DNA of 43,829 bases from Candidatus Neomicrothrix sp. UBA2517 (GCA_002341185.1 DDNP01000008.1:1-43829); one strand, 5' to 3'; counted from the first letter of the stretch, positions 23,379 through 32,470 are shown. Notes: generated by a model from the sequence alone, not told the origin. Program-made: numbers and translations.

Positions 23379-24800
23379 CTATCTTGGTCCTGCATTGGTA
23401 TCAATTAAGTTCCACAGTTCCGCAACATGGCGTTGCTCCGTCCACGTTGATCCAATCGAAACACGGATATATGACACATTATCGGTAACAGATGGCGTGA
23501 CATACGCTGAGCCACTCGAATTGATTGCATCAACTAATTTCTTTGTAGCATCATTGCCGTCTAAATGACGAAAACAGACTAATGCCAAGGTTCGAGGTGC
23601 TGTGAGTTCTAATCTTGAGTCACCAAGTACCTTGTTTTCAAGTTCCTTCGCCCACTCAACATGTGACCTAATGAAAGTTCGTAAGTTCTCAGCTCCATAC
23701 GACCTAAGCACAAACCAAAGTTTCAAAGCTCTAAAACGCCTCCCCAAGGGAACATGCCAATCCCTATAGTCAACAGCTGAAGGATTATCCTCTGTTTTGT
23801 TACGGAGATATGGCGGAGAGATACTGAGTGTTTCAATCAATTTCGAACGGTCAGCTACCCAAAAGATTGAACAATCAAAATTTGTTAAAAGCCACTTATG
23901 AGGATTGAACGTGTAACTATCAACTAGTTCAACACCATCTTGGAGTTCTCGAAACTCGGGGCAGATCATTGCGCTACCTGCATATGCTGCATCAGCATGA
24001 TGCCACATACCGTTTTCTTTTGCGATAGTGGCGATAGCACGGATAGGGTCCATCGCTGTCGTATTTGTTGTCCCAACGGCTGAACAAATCCACGCTGGAA
24101 CGAGGCCAGACTCAATATCTTCCTGAACTAATTGTTTAAAAGCGTCAGCATCAATTCCATACGTTGAGGTTACGGGAACCGAACGAATGTGCTTAAAGCC
24201 TGCAATGCGTGCTCCTTTCTCAATAGATGAGTGAGCGTGAGACGAACCATAGGCAACAAGTGAATTCGTATCCACACCAGATAATTCAAATTGATATCTC
24301 GCAACAGCAAGTGAGAGATGTGTCGAATCCGATGCGCTCATCTGTATAACACCTCCTCCAGGTCCCTCATCTATTCTCCAAGAAGATGGAAGCCCAAGAA
24401 GGTCAACGAGCCAATCTAAAACCGTGTTCTCTATTTCAGTCGCAGACGGGGCTGTAGACCACATCATTCCTTGGGTTGCTAAACCAGCAGCGACGAATTC
24501 ACCTAACGCTGAAACTGGCGATGCACCGGAGGGAAAAAAAGCATACCACCCAGGATGTTGCCAATGGGCTACGCCGGGCATCACAACCCTATCAAGGTCA
24601 GCAATAATATCGTCCATTGACTCAGCTTTCTCTGGTGCTGAGACCGGGAGCATCTTCCTAATATCGCCTGGCTCTACCGAGGGGAGCACTTGATACTGGC
24701 CGACGTTGTCAAAGTACTCGGCAAGCCAATCAACAAGTTGATAACCATATTCTTGAAATTCAGCTTTTGTTAAATGCATATTAGAAAGATCTTCAGTCAT
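23379..24800 (-). CDS. PLP-dependent group II decarboxylase (aromatic-L-amino-acid decarboxylase type)
   Basis: 473 residues, close to the length of eukaryotic DOPA/tryptophan decarboxylases. Seen: HWQHPGWYAFFPSGASP near the N-terminus, HADAAYAGSA (PLP-binding Asp), the Schiff-base lysine in FNPHKWLLTNFDCS, and the mobile-loop tyrosine kept as SPPYLRNK, followed by DYRDWHVPLGRRFRALKLWFV. The kept tyrosine supports decarboxylation rather than the aldehyde-synthase variant, where it is Phe. Likely product is an aromatic amine. It overlaps the end of ybaK by eight bases. Confidence 0.88.
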   Translation of the reverse strand: MTEDLSNMHLTKAEFQEYGYQLVDWLAEYFDNVGQYQVLPSVEPGDIRKMLPVSAPEKAESMDDIIADLDRVVMPGVAHWQHPGWYAFFPSGASPVSALGEFVAAGLATQGMMWSTAPSATEIENTVLDWLVDLLGLPSSWRIDEGPGGGVIQMSASDSTHLSLAVARYQFELSGVDTNSLVAYGSSHAHSSIEKGARIAGFKHIRSVPVTSTYGIDADAFKQLVQEDIESGLVPAWICSAVGTTNTTAMDPIRAIATIAKENGMWHHADAAYAGSAMICPEFRELQDGVELVDSYTFNPHKWLLTNFDCSIFWVADRSKLIETLSISPPYLRNKTEDNPSAVDYRDWHVPLGRRFRALKLWFVLRSYGAENLRTFIRSHVEWAKELENKVLGDSRLELTAPRTLALVCFRHLDGNDATKKLVDAINSSGSAYVTPSVTDNVSYIRVSIGSTWTEQRHVAELWNLIDTNAGPR

Positions 24801-25266
24801 GGTTTATGAGTGTAACGAAAGACGCGTCAAGAAGAACAGAAAAGGCATCGGGAGCAACGCGTATTTCTAGACCTCTCCGTCCAGCACTTACATATATTGA
24901 ACTCATCGATAATGCATACTCCTCAACAAACGTACGATGTTGATAGTTTTGGCCGAAAGGAGAAATACCTCCAAGCACGTATCCAGTTTTCCGTTCAGCT
25001 ACTTTCCCATCAGCCAATGAAGCTCGTTTGACCCCCGCCGCTTTTGACAAGGCTTTCAGATTTAAGAAAGATGAAACAGGTATCAAGCATGTGACGACTT
25101 CACCTGTGCTGAGCTCGGACAACAACGTCTTGAATACGCTCTGCGTATCGACGCCTAATTTGTTTACAGCTTCGTCTCCATAACTCTGACAAGATGGGTC
25201 ATGATCATAGTGGAAAAGCTCATATTTAATCCCCGCTTTGTCTAGTTCTGAAATCGCAGGAGTCAT
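24793..25266 (-). CDS. ybaK: Aminoacyl-tRNA deacylase, YbaK/EbsC family
   Basis: 157 residues, usual length. It hydrolyses mischarged tRNA in trans, typically Cys-tRNA(Pro). Seen: YDHDPSCQSYGDEA, SVFKTLL with the family's conserved Lys, ALSKAAGVKRASLAD, and the hallmark GYVLGGISPFGQ. It heads the minus-strand run into the decarboxylase and SDR. There is no Shine-Dalgarno; a TAAGAT box sits six bases before the ATG, so the mRNA may be leaderless. It is divergent from the molybdenum hydroxylase operon. Confidence 0.88.
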   Translation of the reverse strand: MTPAISELDKAGIKYELFHYDHDPSCQSYGDEAVNKLGVDTQSVFKTLLSELSTGEVVTCLIPVSSFLNLKALSKAAGVKRASLADGKVAERKTGYVLGGISPFGQNYQHRTFVEEYALSMSSIYVSAGRRGLEIRVAPDAFSVLLDASFVTLINHD

Positions 25267-25272
25267 AATGCA

Positions 25273-25278
25273 ATCTTA
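25273..25278 (-). promoter_or_regulatory. Candidate -10 box for leaderless ybaK mRNA
   Basis: TAAGAT on the minus strand, then TGCATT, then the ATG at 25266. The spacing puts the transcription start at or next to the start codon, and no purine-rich ribosome site is present. No good -35 is visible. Confidence 0.35.
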
Positions 25279-25314
25279 AAGGAAATAACTTATGACACTA
25301 ATTCAACGTCCTTA

Positions 25315-25351
25315 TTGAACAAATAGTGAAAAGCACGCTATATTCCATAGC
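25315..25351 (+). promoter_or_regulatory. Promoter of coxL-coxS-coxM operon with overlapping inverted repeat
   Basis: TTGAAC (25315-25320), an 18-base spacer, then TATATT (25339-25344): a good sigma-70 type promoter 24 bases before the ATG. An inverted repeat GCTAT-ATTCC-ATAGC (25337-25351) covers the -10 box, a position where a bound repressor would block transcription. The repeat is short and could be chance. Confidence 0.5.
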
Positions 25352-25367
25352 AAATAGGGGGGGTAAT

Positions 25368-27677
25368 ATGTCAATAGTTGGAGCTAAGGTAATTCGTAAA
25401 GAAGACCCCAATCTTCTGACCGGTAGAGGGCAATTCGTTGATGATATACAACCTATCGGGACAACTCATATGGCTTTCGTTAGAAGTACAGAAGCGCACG
25501 CTTTAATTAGAAATATTGACGTCACAGCTGCTCTAGAATGCGAAGGCGTAGTTGGAGTGTGGACAGCAGCAGATCTTAATCTTCCAGCCTTGCCTGGTGT
25601 ACCAGGGCTTGAACGGCCTGCATTAGCAACTGGCAAAGTGCGGTTTGTGGGTGAAGCAATTGCAGTTGTTGTAGCAGAAAGCAAATATGCGGCAGCTGAC
25701 GGAACAGAATTAGTGATCGTTGATTACGAAACACTTGAAGCCGTAACTAGCATTGACGAAGCAACCGCAGATAACGCCCCACTTTTATATGAGGAGTTAG
25801 GGTCTAACACAGTTGCTGAGGTCACAACAGCAGACGATCATCAAGCGATTTTCGATGGAGCACCGCACACTGAAACAATCAAACTTGTAAATAATCGTTG
25901 CACAGCTGCGCCTATTGAAACTAATGCATGTTTGGCAGATTATGGACCTGCAGGACTCACCGTGTGGGCTAGCTTTCAGGCACCTCACCACCTGAGAAAT
26001 CGCATTAGCGCATGGCTTGGGATACCACAGGATCAATGTCGCGTGATCACACCTGATGTTGGCGGTGGCTTTGGGCAGAAAATCAACTTCACTCCTGAAT
26101 TCTTTGTTGCCCCTGTGCTTTCGAAGATCCTGAATAGACCCGTAAAATACTCTCAGACGCGTAGCGAAGCTATGACTTCGATGTACCACGGGCGAGCGCA
26201 AGAACAGGAAGTTGATATAGCATTTGATGACAACGGCAAAATTCTAGCATTACGAGTTTTTGCATCGCAGGATATGGGCGGGTATGCAGATGGAACTGGA
26301 ATGGGTATGCCTGTTCTAACAACAGCTATGTCCGCAGGTTGTTATGTCATTCCGAACGTTTCTATTGCATGGAGAAATGTCCTTACCAACACAACTCCCA
26401 TTGCGGCATACAGAGGCGCTGGTCGCCCAGAAGCAACGTATCTCATTGAGAGAGCCATGGACCATATCTCCTACAAGCTTGACATGGATCCAACAGAGGT
26501 ACGCCGACAAAATTACATTCCTAAAGATAGCTTTCCTTACCAAACCCACTCTGAACTTGCAGTCTATGACAGTGGCAATTTTGAAGGAGCATTAGATGAA
26601 CTCCTCAACATAATGGACTACGAGGGTCTAAAAGAAGAACAAAATGCGAATCGAACTAATCCGGAGAAACCGCTGTTAGGAATCGGATTTTCTAGTTGGT
26701 TAGAAATTGCTGGGTTTGGCCCGCCTGGTTCGCTAGAAGGTTTTGGGCATCTTGGATCATGGGAATCGGTTCAAATCCGAATTCAACCTGATGGATCTGC
26801 GATTATTTATACTGGAGCTTCTCCGCATGGGCAAGGAACAGTAACTACATTTGCTCAGATTGCCTCAGAATATCTGGGAATTGATTTTGACAAAATTTCA
26901 GTCAGGCATGGAGATACCGCAACTATCCCGCAAGGAATCGGAACAATGGGGTCTCGCCAAGTCGCTGTTGGTGGAGAAGGCGTCAAAAATGCATCTCTTA
27001 AAATAGTTGAAAACGCCAAATCAATAGCTGCCCATAAGCTTGAAGCCAATCCAGAAGACATTGAGGTTACCGATGGAAATCTCTTCGTCAAAGGAACCCC
27101 AAGTAAAAGTCTAAGCTGGGCTGAGGTAGCGACTTTCAGTTTCCAACGTCTTGAACTTCCAGAAGATATGGACCCAGGCTCCCTTGACACTACCATTTTG
27201 CAAGAAGTTCCTAACTTTAGTTTCCCTTCCGGAGCTTACGCATGTGTAATAGAAATAGATAAGCAAACTGGCGATGCAAGAATCCGAGATATGTATCTTG
27301 TTGACGATTGCGGGACGGTTATCAATCCTCTTCTCGCTGAGGGGCAAGTGCATGGAGGAGTTGCCCAAGGCATAGCACAAGCTCTATTCGAGGAATTCAC
27401 CTACGACGAAAACGGGCAACCGACAACAGCAACGTTCATTGATTACCTTATGCCTGGTGCGCCTGACCTGCCTTCATATAAATCTGGAAGAATTAATACT
27501 CCTAACCCCAATAATTCACTAGGGGCTAAAGGGATAGGAGAATCTGGGTCAGTTGGAACACCACCCGCCGTTATAAATGCAGTTGTTGACGCTGTTAGGC
27601 ATTTAGGTGTCACTCATATAGATATGCCAGCAACTCCACAAAAAATCTGGGAAGTACTCCAAGGAGGTTCTAAATGA
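25368..27677 (+). CDS. Molybdenum hydroxylase large subunit, form-II CoxL-like
   Basis: 769 residues, molybdopterin-cytosine-dinucleotide-binding catalytic subunit. Seen: RKEDPNLLTGRGQFVDDI, DVGGGFGQKINF, the form-II loop AYRGAGRPEATYLIE, GIGTMGSRQVAVGGEG and the C-terminal GAKGIGESGSVGTPPA with the catalytic Glu. The loop lacks the Cys of true CO dehydrogenase, so an aldehyde or heterocycle hydroxylase role is more likely. The ATG at 25368 follows GGGGGG; a GTG 42 bases upstream would give a longer N-terminus unlike the family. It overlaps coxS by four bases (ATGA). It is a paralogue of the orphan at 12736-15039. Confidence 0.9.
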   Translation: MSIVGAKVIRKEDPNLLTGRGQFVDDIQPIGTTHMAFVRSTEAHALIRNIDVTAALECEGVVGVWTAADLNLPALPGVPGLERPALATGKVRFVGEAIAVVVAESKYAAADGTELVIVDYETLEAVTSIDEATADNAPLLYEELGSNTVAEVTTADDHQAIFDGAPHTETIKLVNNRCTAAPIETNACLADYGPAGLTVWASFQAPHHLRNRISAWLGIPQDQCRVITPDVGGGFGQKINFTPEFFVAPVLSKILNRPVKYSQTRSEAMTSMYHGRAQEQEVDIAFDDNGKILALRVFASQDMGGYADGTGMGMPVLTTAMSAGCYVIPNVSIAWRNVLTNTTPIAAYRGAGRPEATYLIERAMDHISYKLDMDPTEVRRQNYIPKDSFPYQTHSELAVYDSGNFEGALDELLNIMDYEGLKEEQNANRTNPEKPLLGIGFSSWLEIAGFGPPGSLEGFGHLGSWESVQIRIQPDGSAIIYTGASPHGQGTVTTFAQIASEYLGIDFDKISVRHGDTATIPQGIGTMGSRQVAVGGEGVKNASLKIVENAKSIAAHKLEANPEDIEVTDGNLFVKGTPSKSLSWAEVATFSFQRLELPEDMDPGSLDTTILQEVPNFSFPSGAYACVIEIDKQTGDARIRDMYLVDDCGTVINPLLAEGQVHGGVAQGIAQALFEEFTYDENGQPTTATFIDYLMPGAPDLPSYKSGRINTPNPNNSLGAKGIGESGSVGTPPAVINAVVDAVRHLGVTHIDMPATPQKIWEVLQGGSK

Positions 27678-28174
27678 ACTACCCAACATCAATGACTATT
27701 AACGGAACAAACTACGCTAAGTCTGTTGATCCGCGAACACTATTAGTGCATTTCATTCGAGAAGAATGTGGATTGACAGGAACGCATGTTGGCTGCGATA
27801 CATCAAACTGCGGTGCGTGCACCGTGCTGCTAGATGGAGATGCGGTCAAATCATGCACTGTCCTGGCGGTTCAGGCCAACAATCATCAAGTCACAACCGT
27901 TGAAGGCCTCGCAAGTGAGAACGGCGCCTTCTCCCCAGTGCAGGAAGGTTTCAGGCAAGAACATGGACTCCAATGCGGATATTGCACCCCTGGAATGTTA
28001 ATGGCCGCAACAGCGCTACTAAAAGAAATTCCGAAACCAACGGAAGAAGAGATTAGGCAAAATCTTGAAGGGAACCTTTGTAGATGTACCGGGTATGAAA
28101 TGATCGTGCGGTCAGTCCAATGGGCTGCAGACAACCCTGATGGGGTGCCAGTAGCGATAGGAGAGAATTCATGA
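27674..28174 (+). CDS. Molybdenum hydroxylase [2Fe-2S] small subunit, CoxS-like
   Basis: 166 residues, electron-transfer subunit with two [2Fe-2S] clusters. The plant-ferredoxin-type cluster is bound by Cys41, Cys46, Cys49 and Cys61 (GCDTSNCGACTVLLDG then KSC), the second by Cys101, Cys104, Cys136 and Cys138 (QCGYCTPGM and NLCRCTGYE). All eight ligands are present. It overlaps both neighbours by ATGA, so the L, S and M subunits are made from one message at matched levels. Confidence 0.93.
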   Translation: MNYPTSMTINGTNYAKSVDPRTLLVHFIREECGLTGTHVGCDTSNCGACTVLLDGDAVKSCTVLAVQANNHQVTTVEGLASENGAFSPVQEGFRQEHGLQCGYCTPGMLMAATALLKEIPKPTEEEIRQNLEGNLCRCTGYEMIVRSVQWAADNPDGVPVAIGENS

Positions 28175-28983
28175 TTCCAGCAAAATTCGATTATAAGCCA
28201 GCACAATCAAAGGAAGAAGCTCTGTCACTCCTAGCTGAGTATGGTGATGACGCCAAATTATTAGCTGGCGGACATTCGCTTCTCCCGCTTATGAAGTTAC
28301 GTTTAGCTACTCCTGAGGTTGTGGTCGATATCGGTTCCGTAGATGACCTTTCCTATATCACAGATAAGGGAGATGTCATAGCTATCGGTGCTCTAACGAA
28401 GCATCGCCAAGTTGAACAATCCGATATTCTTAAAGAACACGTACCATTGCTTGCTCATTCAGCAAGCCATGTTGGTGACCCCCAAGTACGTAATCGCGGC
28501 ACGATAGGAGGGTCACTATGTCACGGTGACCCTGCTTCTGATTTGCCAGCTGCTATTCTCGCTACACGCGCCACGCTTGTGATTTCAGGTCCATCCGGAG
28601 ATAGAACAGTCACGTCTGATGATTTCTTCACAGATTTCTGGGAAACTGAAGTCAAAGAGGATGAATTACTAACAGAAATCCTTATTCCAAAATGCACCGG
28701 AGAGAAGTGGGGATTTCAAAAGTTCAACCGCAGGGCCCAAGACTGGGCAATAGTTGGTTGCGCAGTCCAAGGTGGAGATAACCCAGGTATTGGAATGGTT
28801 AACATGGGGTCAACTCCAGTCAGGGCAGCTGAGGCCGAAAACGCTTTGAGGTCTGGAAGTTCGTCTGAAGAGGTAGCAGAGTTGGCTGACTCAGGGCTCA
28901 CACCACCTACAGACATACATGGAAACGAGTCATATAGAAGGCATCTAGCCAAAATTCTTGTTCAAAGAGCATTAGATAACTAA
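28171..28983 (+). CDS. Molybdenum hydroxylase FAD-binding medium subunit, CoxM-like
   Basis: 270 residues, FAD subunit that passes electrons from the iron-sulfur subunit to an acceptor. Flavin-binding motifs AGGHSLLPLMKLR (about 32-44) and RNRGTIGGSLCHGDPASDLPA (about 108-128) are in place, and the C-terminal CO-dehydrogenase flavoprotein domain follows. Overlaps coxS by four bases. With it the operon encodes a full L2S2M2-type enzyme; the gene order L-S-M differs from the M-S-L order of classical form-I cox operons. Confidence 0.92.
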   Translation: MIPAKFDYKPAQSKEEALSLLAEYGDDAKLLAGGHSLLPLMKLRLATPEVVVDIGSVDDLSYITDKGDVIAIGALTKHRQVEQSDILKEHVPLLAHSASHVGDPQVRNRGTIGGSLCHGDPASDLPAAILATRATLVISGPSGDRTVTSDDFFTDFWETEVKEDELLTEILIPKCTGEKWGFQKFNRRAQDWAIVGCAVQGGDNPGIGMVNMGSTPVRAAEAENALRSGSSSEEVAELADSGLTPPTDIHGNESYRRHLAKILVQRALDN

Positions 28984-29023
28984 TCCATTCTTCAAAGAAA
29001 GCAAAATAAAGTCCCAAAACGAC

Positions 29024-29029
29024 TACTAT
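29024..29029 (+). promoter_or_regulatory. Candidate -10 box for leaderless SDR mRNA
   Basis: TACTAT eight bases before the ATG at 29038. The bases between are pyrimidine-rich (CTATCTAT), with no ribosome site. It lies in the 54-base gap after coxM. Confidence 0.3.
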
Positions 29030-29037
29030 CTATCTAT

Positions 29038-29787
29038 ATGGACCTAGGTATTTCAGGCAAAACTGCATTAGTTTCAGCATCGTCAGCTGGGCTTGGCTTT
29101 GCTACAGCAGCAGCTTTAGCTGAGGCCGGCTGCAAAACGGTGATATCGGGGAGGGACGAAGAACGATTATTGCATGCCACAAGCCTAATTCCTGATTCAG
29201 TTCCAATTATTGCAGATGTTTCGACCATAAAAGGTTCTCAAACACTCGTACAAAAAGCGAAATCCGAACTTGGAACAAATATCGATATTCTCGTCACAAA
29301 TGCTGGGGGCCCTCCTGCAGGAAATTTTGAAACAACAAATGTAGACCAGTATTTATCAGCAATTGAGTTAAACCTGATGTCAGTCGTAGCCATGTGTAAA
29401 GAAACAGTCCCTGATATGCAAGAACAGCAGTGGGGGAGAATACTAGCGATAACTTCCATATCTGTTCGGCAACCTATACCAAACATAATGCTTTCCAACA
29501 CAGCGCGAGCAGGCGCTACTGGATTCTTAAAAACCATGGCACTAGAAGTTGCTCCTGATGGGGTAACTGTAAACTCCATCCAGCCTGGATTGCATGCGAC
29601 CAATAGAGTGCTAGAGGTTTACGGAGAGGAGAACATGGACGAACTAGCCCAATCAGTTCCGGCCAGGAAGATAGGGTCAGCAGAAGATTTCGGTAAGATT
29701 GCTGCGTTTCTTTGCTCCGAGCACGCAAACTTCATTACCGGTGCTGCAATACCGGTAGCCGGCGGAACTTACGGAGGACTGCAATAA
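29038..29787 (+). CDS. SDR-family protein lacking the canonical Tyr-x3-Lys
   Basis: 249 residues, Rossmann-fold SDR. The nucleotide loop reads SASSAGLGFATA (13-24), with DVS and TNAG (87-90) as expected and Ser140 retained. Where YxxxK should be, the alignment gives Ser153-Asn-Thr-Ala-Arg157 (LSNTARAG), so the catalytic Tyr and Lys are both replaced. This occurs in a recognised FabG-like subgroup whose chemistry is unclear. C-terminal NFITGAAIPVAGGTYGG is standard. No Shine-Dalgarno is seen. It sits between the cox operon and the acyl-CoA ligase. Confidence 0.85.
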   Translation: MDLGISGKTALVSASSAGLGFATAAALAEAGCKTVISGRDEERLLHATSLIPDSVPIIADVSTIKGSQTLVQKAKSELGTNIDILVTNAGGPPAGNFETTNVDQYLSAIELNLMSVVAMCKETVPDMQEQQWGRILAITSISVRQPIPNIMLSNTARAGATGFLKTMALEVAPDGVTVNSIQPGLHATNRVLEVYGEENMDELAQSVPARKIGSAEDFGKIAAFLCSEHANFITGAAIPVAGGTYGGLQ

Positions 29788-29837
29788 CCCTGCAAAGGTT
29801 TAGCTCTAAATACAAAGTCGTTATAGGCTGAATCCCT

Positions 29838-31427
29838 ATGGAAAGCATACCTTGGCGCACGATACCTGAACTTATTGAGCAGTCCGCTGAAAAATACGGA
29901 GATCAACAAGCGCTTGTCGATGGAGCACTTGAATGGTCATTTGAAGAGCTCAAAAATGAAATCTATAAATCAGCAAATGCGCTTATCGAAACAGGTGTCC
30001 GAAAAGGCGACAGAGTTGGCATTTGGGCTCCCAATACATGGGAATGGGTTGTTGCAGCACTTGGAGTTCACGTGGCTGGGGGCGTTCTAGTCCCTATTAA
30101 CACTCGCTTTAAGGGTAAAGAAGCTTCCTATGTCCTTACAAAAGCGAACGTTTCGATACTCTTTACAGTCACAGATTTCCTCGAAACGAACTATGTGAAC
30201 TTACTGCAAGGAACACAAGCAGAAACACAATTAAACGAAATTATAATCCTCAGAGGAACCCTAGATAAAGGAACAACTTCTTTCAGCGAATTTCTTAACA
30301 GAGGAACACATCAAACAAGAAATAAAGTTTACGAAAGAGCAGAGAGTGTAGACGGCGATGATCTGTGCCACATCATGTTTACAAGTGGCACAACCGGCGC
30401 ACCAAAAGGGGCAATGCTAAAACATTCAGCAGTCGTTCAAGGCTATAACGATTGGGCAGACATCATCGGATTACAAAAAGGTGACCGTTACCTTATAGTC
30501 AACCCTTTCTTCCATTCCTTTGGCCTCAATGCAGGAATATTGGCGTGTTTGATGAAAGGCGCCTGCATTCTGCCACATCCAGTTTTTGACGTTCAGCAAG
30601 TAATGGAGAGAGTACCCCAAGACAGAATAACTATGCTTCCCGGCCCACCTGCGATTTACCAAACAATCCTCAATCACCCTGAGCTAAAGACATTTGACAT
30701 GACAACACTCCGGCTTGCTGTAACTGGAGCTGCAGCAATACCTGTAGAGATGATAATTCAGATGAGAGAGCGACTAGGTTTCGAAAAGATAGTGACAGGA
30801 TATGGATTGACAGAGGGATCAGGTCTTGCAACCATGTGTCGCCATGATGACGATCCAGAGACGATTGCAAAGACATCTGGAAGGGCTATGCCAGGAATGC
30901 AAGTCAAAATAGTTGATGAAGACGGGAATGAGCTACGCAAGGGCGAACCCGGAGAAATAATCGTCAAAGGATATAACATCATGGTTGGTTATCTTGATGA
31001 CCCTGAGCAAACTGCTGAAGCGATTACAGATGATGGCTGGCTACATACAGGCGACATAGGCGTTATGGACAGTGACGGCAATATTGCGATAACCGACAGG
31101 AAAAAAGACATGTATATCAACGGTGGATTTAATGTTTACCCTGCTGAGGTAGAAGCAACAATGCTTCAACATCCACAAATAGGGCAAGTCTCCGTCGTTG
31201 GGGCCCCCGATGCGAGGATGGGCGAAATAGGGTATGCATTCGTCGTTCCAGCCTCAGGAGAAACACCCGAAAAAACCCAACTACTCGATTGGTGCAAGCA
31301 AGAAATGGCAAATTATAAATGTCCGAGAGAAATAGTTTTTGTTAAAGAATTACCACTAAACGCGTCAGGGAAAGTTCTCAAGTATGAACTTCGAGAAATT
31401 GCTGAAGAAATGATAAATCAAAAATGA
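29838..31427 (+). CDS. Acyl-CoA synthetase (AMP-dependent, FadD type)
   Basis: 529 residues, ANL superfamily; activates a carboxylic acid via an acyl-adenylate to the CoA thioester. Seen: the AMP-binding loop FTSGTTGAPKGAM (about 182-194), GYGLTEGSG (A5), WLHTGDIG (A7), the hinge ITDRKKDMYINGG, and the catalytic Lys in NASGKVLKYELRE at the end. The layout resembles actinobacterial ligases that act on ring-derived propanoates, but the substrate cannot be read from sequence. No clear Shine-Dalgarno; TAGGCT lies eight bases upstream. It overlaps the next gene by ATGA. Confidence 0.9.
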   Translation: MESIPWRTIPELIEQSAEKYGDQQALVDGALEWSFEELKNEIYKSANALIETGVRKGDRVGIWAPNTWEWVVAALGVHVAGGVLVPINTRFKGKEASYVLTKANVSILFTVTDFLETNYVNLLQGTQAETQLNEIIILRGTLDKGTTSFSEFLNRGTHQTRNKVYERAESVDGDDLCHIMFTSGTTGAPKGAMLKHSAVVQGYNDWADIIGLQKGDRYLIVNPFFHSFGLNAGILACLMKGACILPHPVFDVQQVMERVPQDRITMLPGPPAIYQTILNHPELKTFDMTTLRLAVTGAAAIPVEMIIQMRERLGFEKIVTGYGLTEGSGLATMCRHDDDPETIAKTSGRAMPGMQVKIVDEDGNELRKGEPGEIIVKGYNIMVGYLDDPEQTAEAITDDGWLHTGDIGVMDSDGNIAITDRKKDMYINGGFNVYPAEVEATMLQHPQIGQVSVVGAPDARMGEIGYAFVVPASGETPEKTQLLDWCKQEMANYKCPREIVFVKELPLNASGKVLKYELREIAEEMINQK

Positions 31428-32398
31428 GAGCTGTGGTCTTGGAAAATTACGGTGGAGTGGAACAGCTTGTTATCCAGGAAGTACCTGACCCACAACCACA
31501 AGCTCAAGAACTACTTATAAAGGTGCAAACAACTGCCTTAAATAGGGCTGATATTCTTCAAAGAATGGGGCTTTATCCAGCACCTCCAAGTCAATACGAA
31601 ATACCTGGCCTTGAATTCGCTGGCACAGTTCAAGAGATGGGTTCAAAAACCACAGGTTTCAAAATAGGAGACCGTGTAATGGGAATAGTTACTACGGGAT
31701 CCTACGCCGAACTGTTGACAGTGCACTATCAGCAAGCGATGATAATTCCAAAAGACTTAAACTTCCAAGAGGCTGCAGCAATCCCAGAGGCGTGGTTGAC
31801 GGCATTTGATGCCCTTGTCGATAAAGGAAACCTTCAGAAGAATCAAACCTGCCTCATCCACGCAGGAGCCTCCGGAGTTGGAACAGCAGCGATACAAATT
31901 GCTAAAAGACTCAAAGCAAACGTAGCAATAACAACATCTGAAAAAAAAATTAAAACTTGTGTGGATCTAGGTGCTGATAGGGCTATCAATTACCAACAGG
32001 AAGATTTTGTGGAAGTGACGAAAGAGTGGACCAAAGGTAAAGGGGTGAACGTCATAATTGACCTAGTCGGTGGTGGATACCTTCAGCGAAATGTCAGAGC
32101 AATCTCAACAAAGGGCACTATCGTCCAAGTTGGTTTAATGGGGTCAGGGAAGCCAGAACTTGACCTAGGAACACTTCTGCGAAAACGGATCACCCTCATC
32201 GGGACAGTTCTAAGAACAAGATCAACAGAAGAGAAAATAACATTGACACAAAACTTCTCAGAGCTACTGCTTAAAGACTTCAAAAAACAATTTCGTACAG
32301 TAATAGACTCCGCTTTTGCATTCGAAGATATACCCGAAGCTCATACCAGAATGGAAAACAATCTCAATACGGGAAAAATCATTATAGAAATTTCATGA
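31424..32398 (+). CDS. NAD(P)H:quinone oxidoreductase-like, zinc-free MDR family
   Basis: 324 residues, medium-chain dehydrogenase/reductase of the quinone-oxidoreductase (PIG3-like) branch. The N-terminal GroES-like domain carries NRADILQRMGLYPAPP and PGLEFAGTV; the Rossmann domain carries the AGASGVGTAAIQIAK cofactor loop. The zinc-binding cysteines and histidines of alcohol dehydrogenases are absent. It is coupled to the acyl-CoA ligase by an ATGA overlap, which suggests it reduces an enone or enoyl intermediate of the same pathway, but this is inference. Confidence 0.88.
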   Translation: MRAVVLENYGGVEQLVIQEVPDPQPQAQELLIKVQTTALNRADILQRMGLYPAPPSQYEIPGLEFAGTVQEMGSKTTGFKIGDRVMGIVTTGSYAELLTVHYQQAMIIPKDLNFQEAAAIPEAWLTAFDALVDKGNLQKNQTCLIHAGASGVGTAAIQIAKRLKANVAITTSEKKIKTCVDLGADRAINYQQEDFVEVTKEWTKGKGVNVIIDLVGGGYLQRNVRAISTKGTIVQVGLMGSGKPELDLGTLLRKRITLIGTVLRTRSTEEKITLTQNFSELLLKDFKKQFRTVIDSAFAFEDIPEAHTRMENNLNTGKIIIEIS

Positions 32399-32431
32399 AA
32401 CCCTGCAGAATCATCGAACTTTTAAAATATT

Positions 32432-32460
32432 TTGGCAATAGCTCAACGGCGCAATACGCT
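32432..32460 (+). promoter_or_regulatory. Candidate promoter of the phoH-to-era operon
   Basis: TTGGCA (32432-32437), exactly 17 bases, then TACGCT (32455-32460). The predicted start of transcription would be only about four bases before the phoH ATG and would leave the AGGGG ribosome site outside the message, so either the mRNA is nearly leaderless or the match is chance. Confidence 0.35.
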
Positions 32461-32470
32461 AGGGGTAGCA

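Noticed and set aside
12736..28983. Aerobic carbon monoxide dehydrogenase (form I)
   Set aside because: Both large subunits carry AYRGAGR, not the Cys-containing AYxCSFR loop, so CO oxidation is not supported.
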